In this document: piece after piece, positions 24,741 to 35,153 of the stretch
Layout of the letters: each line of letters starts with the position of its first letter
Position numbering within the stretch: the first letter of the stretch is position 1
From: Lactarius indigo
Taxonomy: Eukaryota; Basidiomycota; Agaricomycetes; Russulales; Russulaceae
Length of the DNA: 64,000 bases
Assembly (NCBI GenBank): GCA_025766275.1
Contig: JAFKAC010000053.1
Coordinates: 329,462 to 393,461 of the forward strand
Direction: 5' to 3'
The notes under the pieces: generated by a model
The model's input: the letters and a program-made list of their open reading frames with translations, nothing else
The model's database searches: none
Told to the model about the DNA's origin: nothing
Made by a program: the position numbers and the translations under genes

Positions 24741-25108
24741 CACAGAAGCGTGAAGGCGACGGGCAGGGACATTGACACCGGCTCGGGGGGGGGGGACGGA
24801 TGGCGGCCGCGGCCGTTGCGCACCGGACTGCAGCTTGGTTGTCAATGCGACGCCACAGGGTCTCAGATAATTTCAAAGAGAAGACGTGTCCTCTGCAGTA
24901 TTACTGTAGTTACCCATTGTCGCCGCGGTGCAGCTGGGAGTGATAACTTAGTTACGGTACGATCTTCCTTCGAATTCGGGTATCTTAAGGTAGGTGTTCA
25001 GGTGTCCAGAACTAATTGCATGCTGTTCAAAACAATGACGCTGGTGCTCGCATGGAATTGGAGCGTCTTCCATCGTAACAGGTAATCGAAGCAATCTGAT
25101 GTACAGTA
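24741..25108. other. Decayed copy of the spacer between two hydrolase genes
   Basis: Noncoding. From about 24850 it aligns with 41980-42235, the spacer between the intact hydrolases that end at 42236 and begin at 41901. Shared stretches include AATGACGCTGG and ACAGGTAATCGAAG. It shows that the two flanking pseudogenes moved or duplicated together. Confidence 0.6.
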
Positions 25109-25550
25109 TTCAGTTTCCGCTACGGAAGGATCTGGTCGAGAACGCGACAATTGCGTTGTAGTCATGATCGTTCCCACCCTGCCCCGCCGCGGACTTGATT
25201 ATCATGTCTTCGTGAGTTCCTCCAGGCTCGGCCACCGTTATCGTGTCCTTCACATGCTGGCAGATGGCCCTTCTCACATCAACTATCTGGTCAAACAGGC
25301 CTTCGTGCTCACCCGTAGTGATGAGTATATGAGGATACACCCCATCGAGCCTAGACCATCAGCCAGCCAGCGCAGCGGGTTCCACGTGATGTTTCAGCTC
25401 AGGACTCCGGGCCTTACCAGGACGCCATGGACTTGTATGAGCGGGAGAGAAGCCAGGTTTTTGCCCTCGTCACGGGTATACAATGGTGCGTCTACATTGT
25501 AAGCCACCCACGGGGATATCAGCACCAAGGGGAGGGAGGGAGGGGGAGAC
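25109..25550 (-). pseudogene. 3' fragment of alpha/beta hydrolase (paralogue of 42236-43511)
   Basis: Only the C-terminal part remains. ILITTGEHEGLFDQ and PGGTHEDM, the loops with the catalytic Asp and His, are readable on the minus strand. Further upstream the frame is broken by small deletions, so the SPWV block and the Asp-Ala-Pro motif fall in different frames. The fragment stops abruptly near 25530-25550, where a broken CHMP1 copy begins. Confidence 0.8.
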
Positions 25551-26045
25551 GCACGTGCTCAAGGTTCACCTTCACCATCGCCTTGTCCATGTCCTTGATG
25601 ACGCTCGTTATGTTCCCTGTCATCCGCCGCATTGTCACAGCCGTCTCGACGTAGCTAGCGAAGTGGAGGAGGTTGTGCGCCTCACTCTTCTTGCGGATCG
25701 CATTGGAAGCTTTGGGCCGCGCGCTGTCATTGTTGCCTTGCTGCTAGTGCGGCGCCTGTGGCGCCGATTGTTTCATTGGTCGCAACGAGAACGAGGTGGG
25801 AGGCGCATACCCTCTCGGGCCCTGTCCTCTCCACATCCTTGTCCTTCTGCACCTTCCTTGCTTGTCGACTGAACGACTTGGCCATGAACTGCGAAGGGTT
25901 CGATTCGGCGTTCGGGTGTTGAGAAACGAAAGTGGGAAAGCACTTTGAGCTGGAACAGCGTCTCTTTCAGGGATCGACCAGCAGGCTCCGAGTCTGCTCC
26001 GGAAGTGAAGGCTGCGAAAACTCACTCTCGGGGTTAAAGCTGGCT
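25551..26045 (-). pseudogene. CHMP1/Did2 pseudogene
   Basis: Matches the intact gene at 15705-16573 from inside its last intron back to the start-codon region. The last coding exon is absent. The exon with the Q-G-N-N motif has lost a block coding for the basic helix (sequence between about 16150 and 16180 of the intact gene). The MSNLE start exon is altered at the ATG. Relics of the third exon and of the short exon coding for LFQLK are visible near 25840-25960. It cannot make an ESCRT-III protein. Confidence 0.88.
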
Positions 26046-26199
26046 GTTCCTAGCAAATCACCGACCACTGGAAACCGGATCGGCCATGTGATGTGACACT
26101 AAAGTCACCGAACTTAACGGAGTGAACATAGTGAACAGTGAAAGCGATCTCAAGCGAATGGTCCGGCCTCGGGTCCGGCGGAAAAACGCCGATCAGGTC

Positions 26200-26231
26200 C
26201 ACCGTCACCGTCACCGTCACCGTCACCGCTC
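26200..26231. repeat. Hexanucleotide tandem repeat (CACCGT)5
   Basis: About five copies of CACCGT. The same site has one copy in segment copy 1 (near 16718) and two in segment copy 3 (near 31580). Confidence 0.85.
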
Positions 26232-26264
26232 TGAGGGACATTCGCAGTTCTAGTATGTACTGTA

Positions 26265-26580
26265 TGTCTTTCCCCCCGCGATCAGCCTTAGCCTTTTCCC
26301 CACCCTCGAGGCTTCGATTTCAGAACGAAGCCATCATGCATGCCTCAGGGAAAGACAACCACCGTCGTGTCCTGCACCTCGCCTGCACAGTCAATCCTCT
26401 CGATCAGATCGAGCAGGCCTAGGTTGAGGCTACTGTAGCACCAGTGACGACACGTGTCCCGGCCCGACGCGTGACCGTGTGACCACCCACATCACCCCGA
26501 ACGCCGACTCTAGGTGCACACGCACGCAGCGGCAGTGCCGCTCCCGGTAGCAAGCACCTGTCCCACTGGAGGCGCGAGCA
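26265..26580 (-). pseudogene. Relic of alpha/beta-hydrolase 3' exon (segment copy 2)
   Basis: Same relic as at 16735-17045, more decayed: part of the catalytic-His loop region survives near 26330-26400 and a stretch after it is deleted. It cannot encode an enzyme. Confidence 0.72.
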
Positions 26581-27352
26581 ATCGCTCGTGTGGGAAAAAG
26601 TTGACGGTTCGCAAAAGTCGATGGCCTCGGTACATCCCTTCAGGCATCCTTCAGAAATTCTGGGGCCGTGCGCGCGAATCAGCTGCGTTGTGCATGCATA
26701 CGGCACCCGTCTTATTCACTGTGTGAGCTCCACAAGTAACACTAAGCTCGGTCTGAATTGAGAATGAGTAATCGGGCTTACCCGGAAAAGCGGAGCGATC
26801 GGCTGGCCCACTGTGCGAGCAAGGGGGCTCATACAGTATGGCGCTGCCAGTGGCCATTGATTTATGTAAAGCAAAAATAAACGCGACCCCAATTGGTCTT
26901 CAACGCGAAATCGAAATTATTTCCAGCAAGTTGTAACCCCCATTACTGTAAATACGTTTAACGGTCAGTCATGTATGTGGGAACCCTCAGGAGTGACGCC
27001 ATGGCATAACCAAGCCCCCGCACATTCAAGTCCCTGCCCAGAAAATGGGATTGTAGAACCTTGATCAGTTCTAGGAAGAATTTATTTCTCGTGTACAGTG
27101 AGCACGTATGTTAGTGCAGATCCCAGAATTGGTCCCATAGATGAAGCAAAACTAGCTTTACAGTACAAACACTCGACCGAGATGCGCGAAGTAGGATACG
27201 ATAAAGCTACTCATGTCGGCGGTTTGTGGATAATTGTATAAGACAGAGACTTCTACTCCACGCCAACTTCCAAGACTGATAAAAAGCGCCTCCTGGTCAA
27301 TCCGTATCCTCGCAGAGTTACCAAATTATCTCATCCCCTAACAAATTTCGGC
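26581..27352. other. Conserved spacer downstream of DUF6535 gene B
   Basis: Copy of the spacer at 17046-17851, with scattered substitutions and small indels. No gene is seen in it. Confidence 0.55.
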
Positions 27353-30300
27353 TCAACGATCGAGGTCCTGCATCGCTGTATCTTGTGACAAACCCATCGC
27401 GCGTAGTAGTTTCTCCAACGTCTGCCGCAGTCGGTCTAACGTCTCCACAGTTTGGTCCTTGAGCCGATTCGAGTCAGGGCGCACTGCGTTCTCGACTTCC
27501 TTGTGTATGTTCAGCAGTAATCCCCGTTGGTCCATAGGCACATGGCGCACATCCTCGAGTTTGAACCTATCACGAAGACGGCTTACGAGCATGTAGAGCG
27601 CGTCTTGAGCCATGTCTAGCATTCCTGTCGGTGTGCCCTCTGTGGTGAACAAGATATCAATCTCGCCCAACATGAGGGAAACGACCTTCTGGAAATTGAT
27701 GATGCGGAGCTGGTGAGGCGAAAGTGAATTTTCACGGCGCCCTGTGCCGAGGATAGCTGATATGCATGCCAGTTCCGCGTTTTCGGCATGACCACCAAGC
27801 AAAATGGGTGATGTGAAGTCGTCAACCAGCTTACATACGATCAAGGCCCCGAAGCAGTATCCTGTAATACGTGCAGTAGGATCCTGTTCAGTCTGGAAGT
27901 GGTGGGTGATCTCCGGGCTGGCAAGCATGAGGGGGAAGTAGGACGGCAATGGACGAGAACTTTGATGGTACGCCTTGCCAGAGTCCCAGAGGATCTTCAG
28001 AGACATCCGCAGACAGCTCGTGCGCACTTCTTCCGCGAGAGGCGAAGTGTCTGGTAAGCATAACTCAAGGAGTCCGTGGAGACGGGATACAATGATGCGT
28101 TCAAGTGTGTCGTTAGAAACGTTGGATGGTGCGACTGCTTGATCTGGCTGCAGTTCGGGGTTCCCCCGGTCCGGAAGCGCTTGAGAGAGGATGCCGAGCG
28201 TCTGTTGGAGTATGTCACTCGAGTTGAGCGGCACATCATCGACTTTCAAGTAGCCGAAAGAGCCCAATACGAAGGGGGCCATGTTGAAAAGTTCGACGGC
28301 GCCGGGCTGGGTAAGGTAAACCTTCACGTCATCGACCTTAGAACCAAGGATAGACGATAGGCATGCCAGTGCTCTATTGTTCTTGAGAAGGGTGCGTGCG
28401 CCGATGTCAGTCACGAGCTTGTTTACGATCAAGGCCCCAACACAACGACTTAACAGCTTGTGGGAGAAGTCACTTCCCTTGCGTATGCGACGAGTGAACT
28501 CTGGGTGGGTGAAAGCGATGTAGAGGTAGGGTGGCAATGGAGCCGAGTTGCCGCGTTCGATGTACGCTCTTGTGAAATGCCAGAGGTTTTTCAGACACAT
28601 GAATAGCACTATTCTGCACATTTCATAAGAAAGAGGCGGGATCCCTGGAGTGCATCTTCAGACTATGGAGGTAGGATCAAGACGCGAGTGCGCACCGACC
28701 TTCCGAAAGGTCCACCGAGATATCTGTGAGATCTAGCCGCATCTCTTCCTCAATTCGTGGTAGAAAAGCCCGAGAGAGGATGTTGAACGTCTGTTGGACG
28801 ACTTGGACCGTATCTAGCACACCCGAGGTTGCGTCACTGAAGGGGAGGACGAAGTTATCTTCCGTCGCGAGGAAAACTATATTTACGATTTGGATGACCC
28901 CTGGGTGTTTAAGAAAATGTGCCACATCACGGCTCTCGATACCTAGGATTGACGATAGGCACCTCAACTCGATGTCGCTGGCCGGAAGTCTGCGTAAGTG
29001 GATATCGGTTGCGAGCTCGTTTACGACCAATGCGCCGGCACAACGTCCTATCATACGGACAGGGTGGTCGTTTTGCTCACGAATTCGACCGGCCATATTT
29101 GGGTTGAAAAAGATGATGCAGATGTTGGATAACAAAGGCGCTGAGTCCCCGAGTTTATTGATGGCTTGTATAAGATGCCAAAGGCCCTTCGAACACGTCC
29201 GTAAACAGTACGTGCGAACCTTTTCTGTGAGAGGCGGCGAATCCACTGCTATGCACGTTTTAAGGAGGTCATTGAGACGATATAGGAGGACGTGTTCAAA
29301 CTTTCTGTCAGTAGAAACGTCGGTCAAAGGATGTCGCAAAAAATATTGTAGTTCAGCGCTCTCTTGAGCCGGTTCGGAGAGGATGCCCAGTGTTTGTTGG
29401 ACCACATCCAGCACATCCGATGGATTTATATCGGCGGCCAATGTGCTGACCTCGCCAAACTTGAATGAAATCATGTTTGCAATTACGACGGCACTAGGCT
29501 GGCTAAGTAGAAGTTCCTCCTCGTCACCTTCAGTATCGAGGATAGTCGATATGCACCCAAGCTCCGCATCGGTGACCGGTGCTGTGCGCGAGTTGACGTC
29601 AGCCGCAAGCTTGTTTGCGACTAATGCCTCAAAACAACGTCCTAACACACGGACACCGGTGTCCTCTTCGTCCCGAATGCGATGAATGATCTCTGGACTG
29701 GCGAGGGTACCCGGGATATAGGATGGTAACACCTGGGGAGACCCAAGTTGATTGTATCCTCTTCCAAAGTACCACAGGCACTTCATGCAGACCTGCAGAC
29801 GGTTCTTGCGCGTTTTTTCGTCGAGAAGCGACGTCTTCGGTGTACAGGTCTTGAGGAGATCGTAAAGACGGGACCCGAAGATGGGATCGACGTTTGGTTG
29901 GTGGGACATTAAGGGAAGGACAGCCGATGTGGCGTCTTGAACAACACGAGAGTCGAAGAATCCTGGTATTCGTGCAGCAAAGTCCTCGATCTCCTTGTCT
30001 TCGTCGAGTGCTGAAAGTGTCCATACAAGGGCCCTCGTGACCACCCTTGAATCCGCTCTATAAGCGCTAAACTCTACACTCTTTCGTATGCCTTGCGAGA
30101 ACCACTGCTGACGCGTCTTGACCTGCTGTTCGAGAGCTTCCCACTTTTGGTACCAGTGAGATCCGTACACTCGTGGGTTGACCAAACTCGATATTTTCGA
30201 CAAGGATTTGCGAATTCCGATGTTGGTTTTGAGAAATACGATAACGAAGAACTGGGATATACGCCACGTAAGGCTAGACAAGGGTGTAGCATATGGGCAA

Positions 30301-31287
30301 TTGAGGAAGATGTTTGGTAAAATCGTCAAAATCGCGTATGCCAGAGCGAAAACCACGATGCAACCGAGGGTAGCATACGCGACGGTTGCGTAGATTGGGA
30401 AAAGAAAGTCGACGAGACCGATGAAGAACAGGAATACTGATATGTGCAAGAGCGTGGGCATTGTCGCGACGGCTCGTGCCATTTCGAATCTAGTAATGCC
30501 ATCGAATATATATGCTCGCATGCGACCGCGCCTGTGAGTTGCGCCGCGGCGTTGCCCGAGTTCCTGATACCGTCGGGCCCATTGTTGCATCAATGTCGCG
30601 GATAGCGCGCAATTCAAGCTAAGGACCAAGCTGAGAAACCATAACACGTTGACCCTGACGGCAGAAGCTGTTGGCTTGAATGGCTGACTGTTCTGCGCGA
30701 CAACGCTCGTGAGAGGTATCCCGTTGGATATGTTGATAAGTTGACCAGATATTTGAGAGAGGAGTGCATTAGTCGTATCGCCGGGATCGGGGGATAGGTT
30801 ATGGTAGCTCTCAATAATAAAGGAAGCGACGGTGGCGGAGAATAGACCAGTCTTCGATATGTGGTTTAGCCGGTGGCAGTGAACATGCACAAGGAGCGGA
30901 GCGGGACTCACAAATACGAGAATTCCGTCTGTATCTCCCTTCCAAGTCTCAGTTACCTCCTTGTCCTGCTTCTCAGCTTCCGTGAGGTACATCGACCATA
31001 GCCCATCAGAAGGGTCTCCGTGATTCTCGTCTGGTACACCAATGAGATTACAAGCTGAGAAACGTGAAAGTCAACATACCACGCTGAACCACTGTATTAT
31101 CCGCGGTAGTAGGAGCCGGCACGTCCCCGTTGTGACGTTCGTTGGGATCAGAGACCAGAGGCTGGAATGCAAGTGCCAGTGCGCTGGCTAGGGGCCGGGG
31201 ACCCGAAGTATCTCTAGGTGGAGGGCCCTCATCGATCGGAGGCTGGGCTTCAAGATCCACACCATGATGTACGTTGGGCGATGCCAT
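27353..31287 (-). CDS. DUF6535 membrane protein B with four C-terminal modules
   Basis: Close paralogue of gene A. Exons 31287-31080, 31030-30912, 30851-28696 and 28613-27353 join to 1247 residues. The N-terminal tail (MASPNVHHGVDLEAQPP) is shorter and differs from gene A, but is almost the same as gene C. The DUF6535 core with four membrane segments is intact. The extra middle exon of gene A (19707-19192) is absent, so only four modules remain: two in the long third exon and two in the last. The last exon is nearly identical to that of gene A down to the C-terminus, MGLSQDTAMQDLDR. No broken frame was found. The role is unknown. Confidence 0.88.
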
Positions 31288-31619
31288 TTTGGGGGTCAAA
31301 GAACCTAGTGATGAGAGCTGTAGAGGGAAGAAAAATCCAGGACCCGACGAACCGCTGGCAAGCGAGAGTTATTACAGCGGTTTCAAATCGATAGAGCGCT
31401 TTCCCAAAATGGGTTGAGTAAGCAGGATTTCGGGAACTCCCATCTGTTGAAATGCCAAGGTGTCCTTGTTGGTGTACGAATGTTTTGCGAAGTTACAGTA
31501 ACGGTGTGAAAAGTGAAAGCGATCCTTGAAGCGATCTCAAGTGAATGGTCCGGCGGACAAACGCTGATCAGGTACCCCGTCACCGTCACCGCTCGGAGGG
31601 ACATTGGCAGTTCTAATAT
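31288..31619. other. Junction between DUF6535 segment copies 2 and 3
   Basis: The upstream region of gene B ends near 31380 (GTTATTACAG). After about 100 bases the sequence resumes as the CHMP1-proximal flank of segment copy 3, from about 31490. No gene is seen. Confidence 0.6.
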
Positions 31620-31925
31620 GTACTGTATCTCTTCCCCCCCCGCGATCAGCCTCAGCCTTTTCCCCACCCTCTCGACTTCGATTTCAGAACGAAGCCATCA
31701 TGTATGCCTCCAGGCAAGACAATCACCGTCGTGTCCTGCACCTCGCCTGTGCGGTCAATCCTTTCGATCAGATCGAACAACGCCTAGTGTATCCTAGGTC
31801 GAGGCTACTGTACTGTAGCACCAGTGACGCAACGCGTCCCGGCCCGATGCACGACCACCTGCATCGCTGCGAACGCCGACTCTAAGTGCGCACGCACGCA
31901 GCGGCGGCGCCACTCCCCGCAGCAG
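31620..31925 (-). pseudogene. Relic of alpha/beta-hydrolase 3' exon (segment copy 3)
   Basis: Third occurrence of the same relic. The LPGGxHD-type loop and the following stretch can still be matched to 40606-41000, but frames are broken. Confidence 0.72.
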
Positions 31926-31994
31926 CCCGCCCAGACACACCTGACCCACGGGAGGCGCGAGCAATTGCTCGTGCGGGAAAATGCTGCTGCTTGA

Positions 31995-33530
31995 CATCAG
32001 GAAAAATGGTATCCTAGAATTTTTTAAAAAATTTAACAAATTTCAGAAAAATGGTAATATATGTTAAGAAATAAGCTGTTTTTCCGATTTTCCAAAATTG
32101 TTAAGATAGGTGAGATAAAAACCTCCCTCCAAATTTCCAGTTAGATTTGGTAAGATCTTACCAAATATCAGCATAAATGGACATATCTTACCATATGTTG
32201 GGTGAATATATCCGAAATTGCATTGCAAACAGCAAAGTATTTTAGTTACAAACAAGGGCACTCAGTTGTAGTTGCATCCAAAAAAACAATAATATATTAT
32301 AACTAATAAGATTACATGAAACTACAATTAATACAGGGTACTAAGTAGTAGCAGCAACATGGTCATAGCAATGGCTAATGTGCAGGTAGCGGCAGTGTTG
32401 TGACTGCCATAGGCCTGCAGGTTCAATATAAGAAAAAATCAAGCAACCAAAAAAAAAAAAAACTTATCTAAATATTGAGCTAAGTAGGCAGCGGCGACAT
32501 TGCCACGAGCGGCGTGGTGGCAGGCGAGACATGGTTCCTGCACCAAGTTCAACAGTAAATAAAAAAAAAAGAAAAAAAAAAAAAGAATCACTTATCTAGA
32601 CTTGTGGAGCCGAGGTAGAAGGACATCGGGTCACAACAGAACTTGCACGCGGCAAGTCGGCATTGGCGGGGGTCTTGCGTCCGTGTTGGGAATATTGCTG
32701 TGGACCAGCGTGGTAGAGGAGTGGAGTTGGGGGAGTGGCGATCGGAGGGGACGGCGTAGTGCCGTTGTCCTGTCTTGCATGTGGCGAGGTGGTGGCGAGG
32801 ACTTGTGACGTTCGGCGCAGGGTGCGTTGCATGCACTGGAAAAGCAGGGTGAAAAAAAAAGCAAAAAAAAAAAAAAGAACATATCTTGTACATTAGGCCG
32901 AAGCCCCAGCTCGTCGTCAGCCGCCTCTTCGTGATAGTGTGGTGGGGAATAGCGGCAGAGGGTGATGGGGCTGAGGAGAGGAGGTGGCTTGCATAGCTGG
33001 TGCTGGCCACAGATGGGGTGTGGGCGTCGTTCTTGAGTACAGTGGGTAGTGGTAGTAGGTCCTCAAGTGGCCCGTCAAAAGAAAAAAAGAAAAAAAAACA
33101 TACCGTTGGCTGCGTCTTGTGTTGACCATGAGAATGGATGCCACGCTGACCGCTGACAGGCTGGGATGGCAGTGGTGTGAGTGGGTGCAGTGGGTGTGGC
33201 CTGGATATTAGCGTGGTGAGAGACAAGGGGAAAAAAGACTTACCATATCCGATTTGTAGGAAGGAGAGGGAGGGGACGTGACAACGTGGCGATTGAGTGT
33301 GGCGACTTGGAAAAAATTTGTGGCTTCTGTGGCGTGGGAAGGCGAGTTATTGCAATGTGCTCACGCGTGTTGCTGCAAACATGTGAACACCCACTATTTT
33401 TCCTCTCAACGCTCCCCTGGGGGGTATTTTTTTCTTCTCTTCCTACCATGCGGACCACCTCCACAGCCTGCGCAAGAGGGGAGATGCAGTCGAGGAAGAG
33501 CTGGACTTTGACCCAATGCGTGAAATATGT

Positions 33531-33562
<32 letters not shown>

Positions 33563-34424
33563 TTTTTTTTTCCGTTTACAGGATCCCCTGTGCACATGAA
33601 CCACTATGGCCGTGGCTGCACCGGCCTCGACGTGGCACGCAATGCCCTATCCGCCAACCCGCCACTGCCCCGCCCCAACCTGGTGCCCAAGACCCCGCCA
33701 CCTCCAACTCAACACCATGCGGCCCCAATAGCAAGACCCTGCTGCCGCTGCGGCCAACCCACAACACCACCCTAATGCGGCGTGCAAGACCCCGCCAGCG
33801 CCAACCCGCCGCGCCACCCCAGCGCGCCCACCACCACCAGCGTCATGCCACGCCAATATGGTGCACCCCGCCACCTCCAACTCAACACATGCGGCACCAG
33901 CACCAACCCAGCGCGCCACCCCAGCGCGCCCACCGCCACCAGCGCCACGCACCCCATCACCGCCGAATCGCCACGCAGCTTCAAGATTCCGGCACCATCG
34001 CTGCCCCAGCGTGCCTCCTCAAGACTCCACCACTGCCAGCCCACCCCCACACCACTCCGACACGCCACGCAAGACCCCCACTGTCTCCATGCTTCCTAAA
34101 TAGTTTAACTAGACTGTAGCTACCTTATTAGTCAAAAATATATTATTGTTTTGTGAATGCAGCCACAGTTGACTAAATTGCATTGAAATGCTTGCTGGTT
34201 GTGATGTAAACTTGGACACATTCATCCAAAACACACTGAACATGTGTTCATTTATGTAGATATTTGGTAATATTTCACAAAATATAACTAGATATTAAGG
34301 GGGAGGTCTTTATCTTGGCAATTTTTCACAACTTTTGAAAAATCATAACAATTATTCACATATTACCATTTTTCTAAAATTTGTTAAATTTTTAAAAAAT
34401 TTCAGGATACCGTTTTTCCTGATG
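31995..34424. mobile_element. Non-autonomous DNA element with long terminal inverted repeats
   Basis: The two ends are inverted repeats of at least 60 bases. The left end reads CATCAGGAAAAATGGTATCC and the right end is its reverse complement with one mismatch. The match continues through an A/T-rich stretch (TTTTTTAAAAAATTTAACAAATTT type) to ATGGTAATAT. The flanks CTTGA and CTTCGA look like an imperfect target duplication of a site that is CTTCGA in segment copy 1. The ends are A/T-rich and the core (32500-34090) is G/C-rich with A and T homopolymers and a minisatellite. No transposase motif is seen, so it must rely on enzymes coded elsewhere. I cannot assign a superfamily. Confidence 0.85.
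33650..34090. repeat. Imperfect minisatellite inside the inserted element
   Basis: Variants of GCGCCACCCCAGCGCGCCCA and of CACCTCCAACTCAACAC alternate several times. The run gives open frames rich in Pro, His, Arg and Thr on several frames, which explains the apparent 277-codon frame at 33286-34119 without a real gene. A T run of about 28 bases precedes it at about 33543-33571. Confidence 0.75.
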
Positions 34425-35153
34425 CTTCGAGACGCTTCGCAAACGTTGATGGCTTCGGTACATCCCTTCAGAAATTTGTGGGACCCTGCGCGCGAATCAG
34501 CTACATTCACTATGTGAGCTCCACAACTGACGCTAAGCTCGGTCTGAGTTGAGAGTGAGTAATCGGGCTTACCCGTAAAAGCGCAGCGATCGGCTGGCCC
34601 ACTGTGCGATCAAGTGTTCATACAGCATAGCGCTGACCATTTAAAGCAAAAACAAACGCGACTTCAATTGGCCCAATACCTTTAACACTAAATCGAAACT
34701 ATCTCCTACCAGTCGTGACCCTCGTTCAGCAATCAACGGTCAGTTACGTATGTAGGGACTCAGGAGTGACGCCGGTTTGGACTGAGTGACGATACTAACC
34801 GATTTCCCACACATTCAAGCGCCTACCCAGACGACGGGATTGTAGAAGCTCGACAAGCTCGACCAGTTGTATGAAGGATTCTTTCTCATGTATGGTGAGC
34901 ACGTATGCTAGTGCGGGTGCCAGAATTGATCCATAGGTAAAGCAAAACTGATTGTACAGCACAAACACTCGACTAAGATCATGATGCGCGAAGCAGGATA
35001 CGACTAAGCGACTCATGTCGGTGGTTTGTGGATAATTGTATAAAACAGAGACTTCTACTCTACGCCGATTTCTGAGGCTGATCAAAGCGCCTCCTGATCA
35101 CTCTATATTCTCGCAGAATTACCAAATTATTCCAACCTCTAACAAATTCCGGT
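34425..35153. other. Conserved spacer downstream of DUF6535 gene C
   Basis: Third copy of the spacer found at 17046-17851. It is more diverged than copies 1 and 2 are from each other. No gene is seen. Confidence 0.55.

Larger units (their letters stand above)
25551..31380. repeat. DUF6535 segment, copy 2 of 3
   Basis: Direct copy of the segment at 15.98-22.5 kb, carrying broken CHMP1, the hydrolase relic, the spacer and DUF6535 gene B. The left junction is inside the CHMP1 last intron, next to a purine-rich run (AGGGAGGGAGGGGGAG) near 25535. Confidence 0.85.

Noticed and set aside
26200..26231. Interstitial telomere repeat
   Set aside because: The unit CACCGT is not the fungal telomere unit CCCTAA/TTAGGG, so it is a simple hexanucleotide expansion.
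32588..33226. A 212-codon minus-strand frame in the inserted element
   Set aside because: Composed of A/T runs and simple sequence, with no transposase motif such as a DDE triad and no family resemblance.
33286..34119. A 277-codon frame rich in Pro, His and Arg
   Set aside because: It lies in the minisatellite of the inserted element. Homopolymer and tandem repeats explain its openness, and several frames are open at once.
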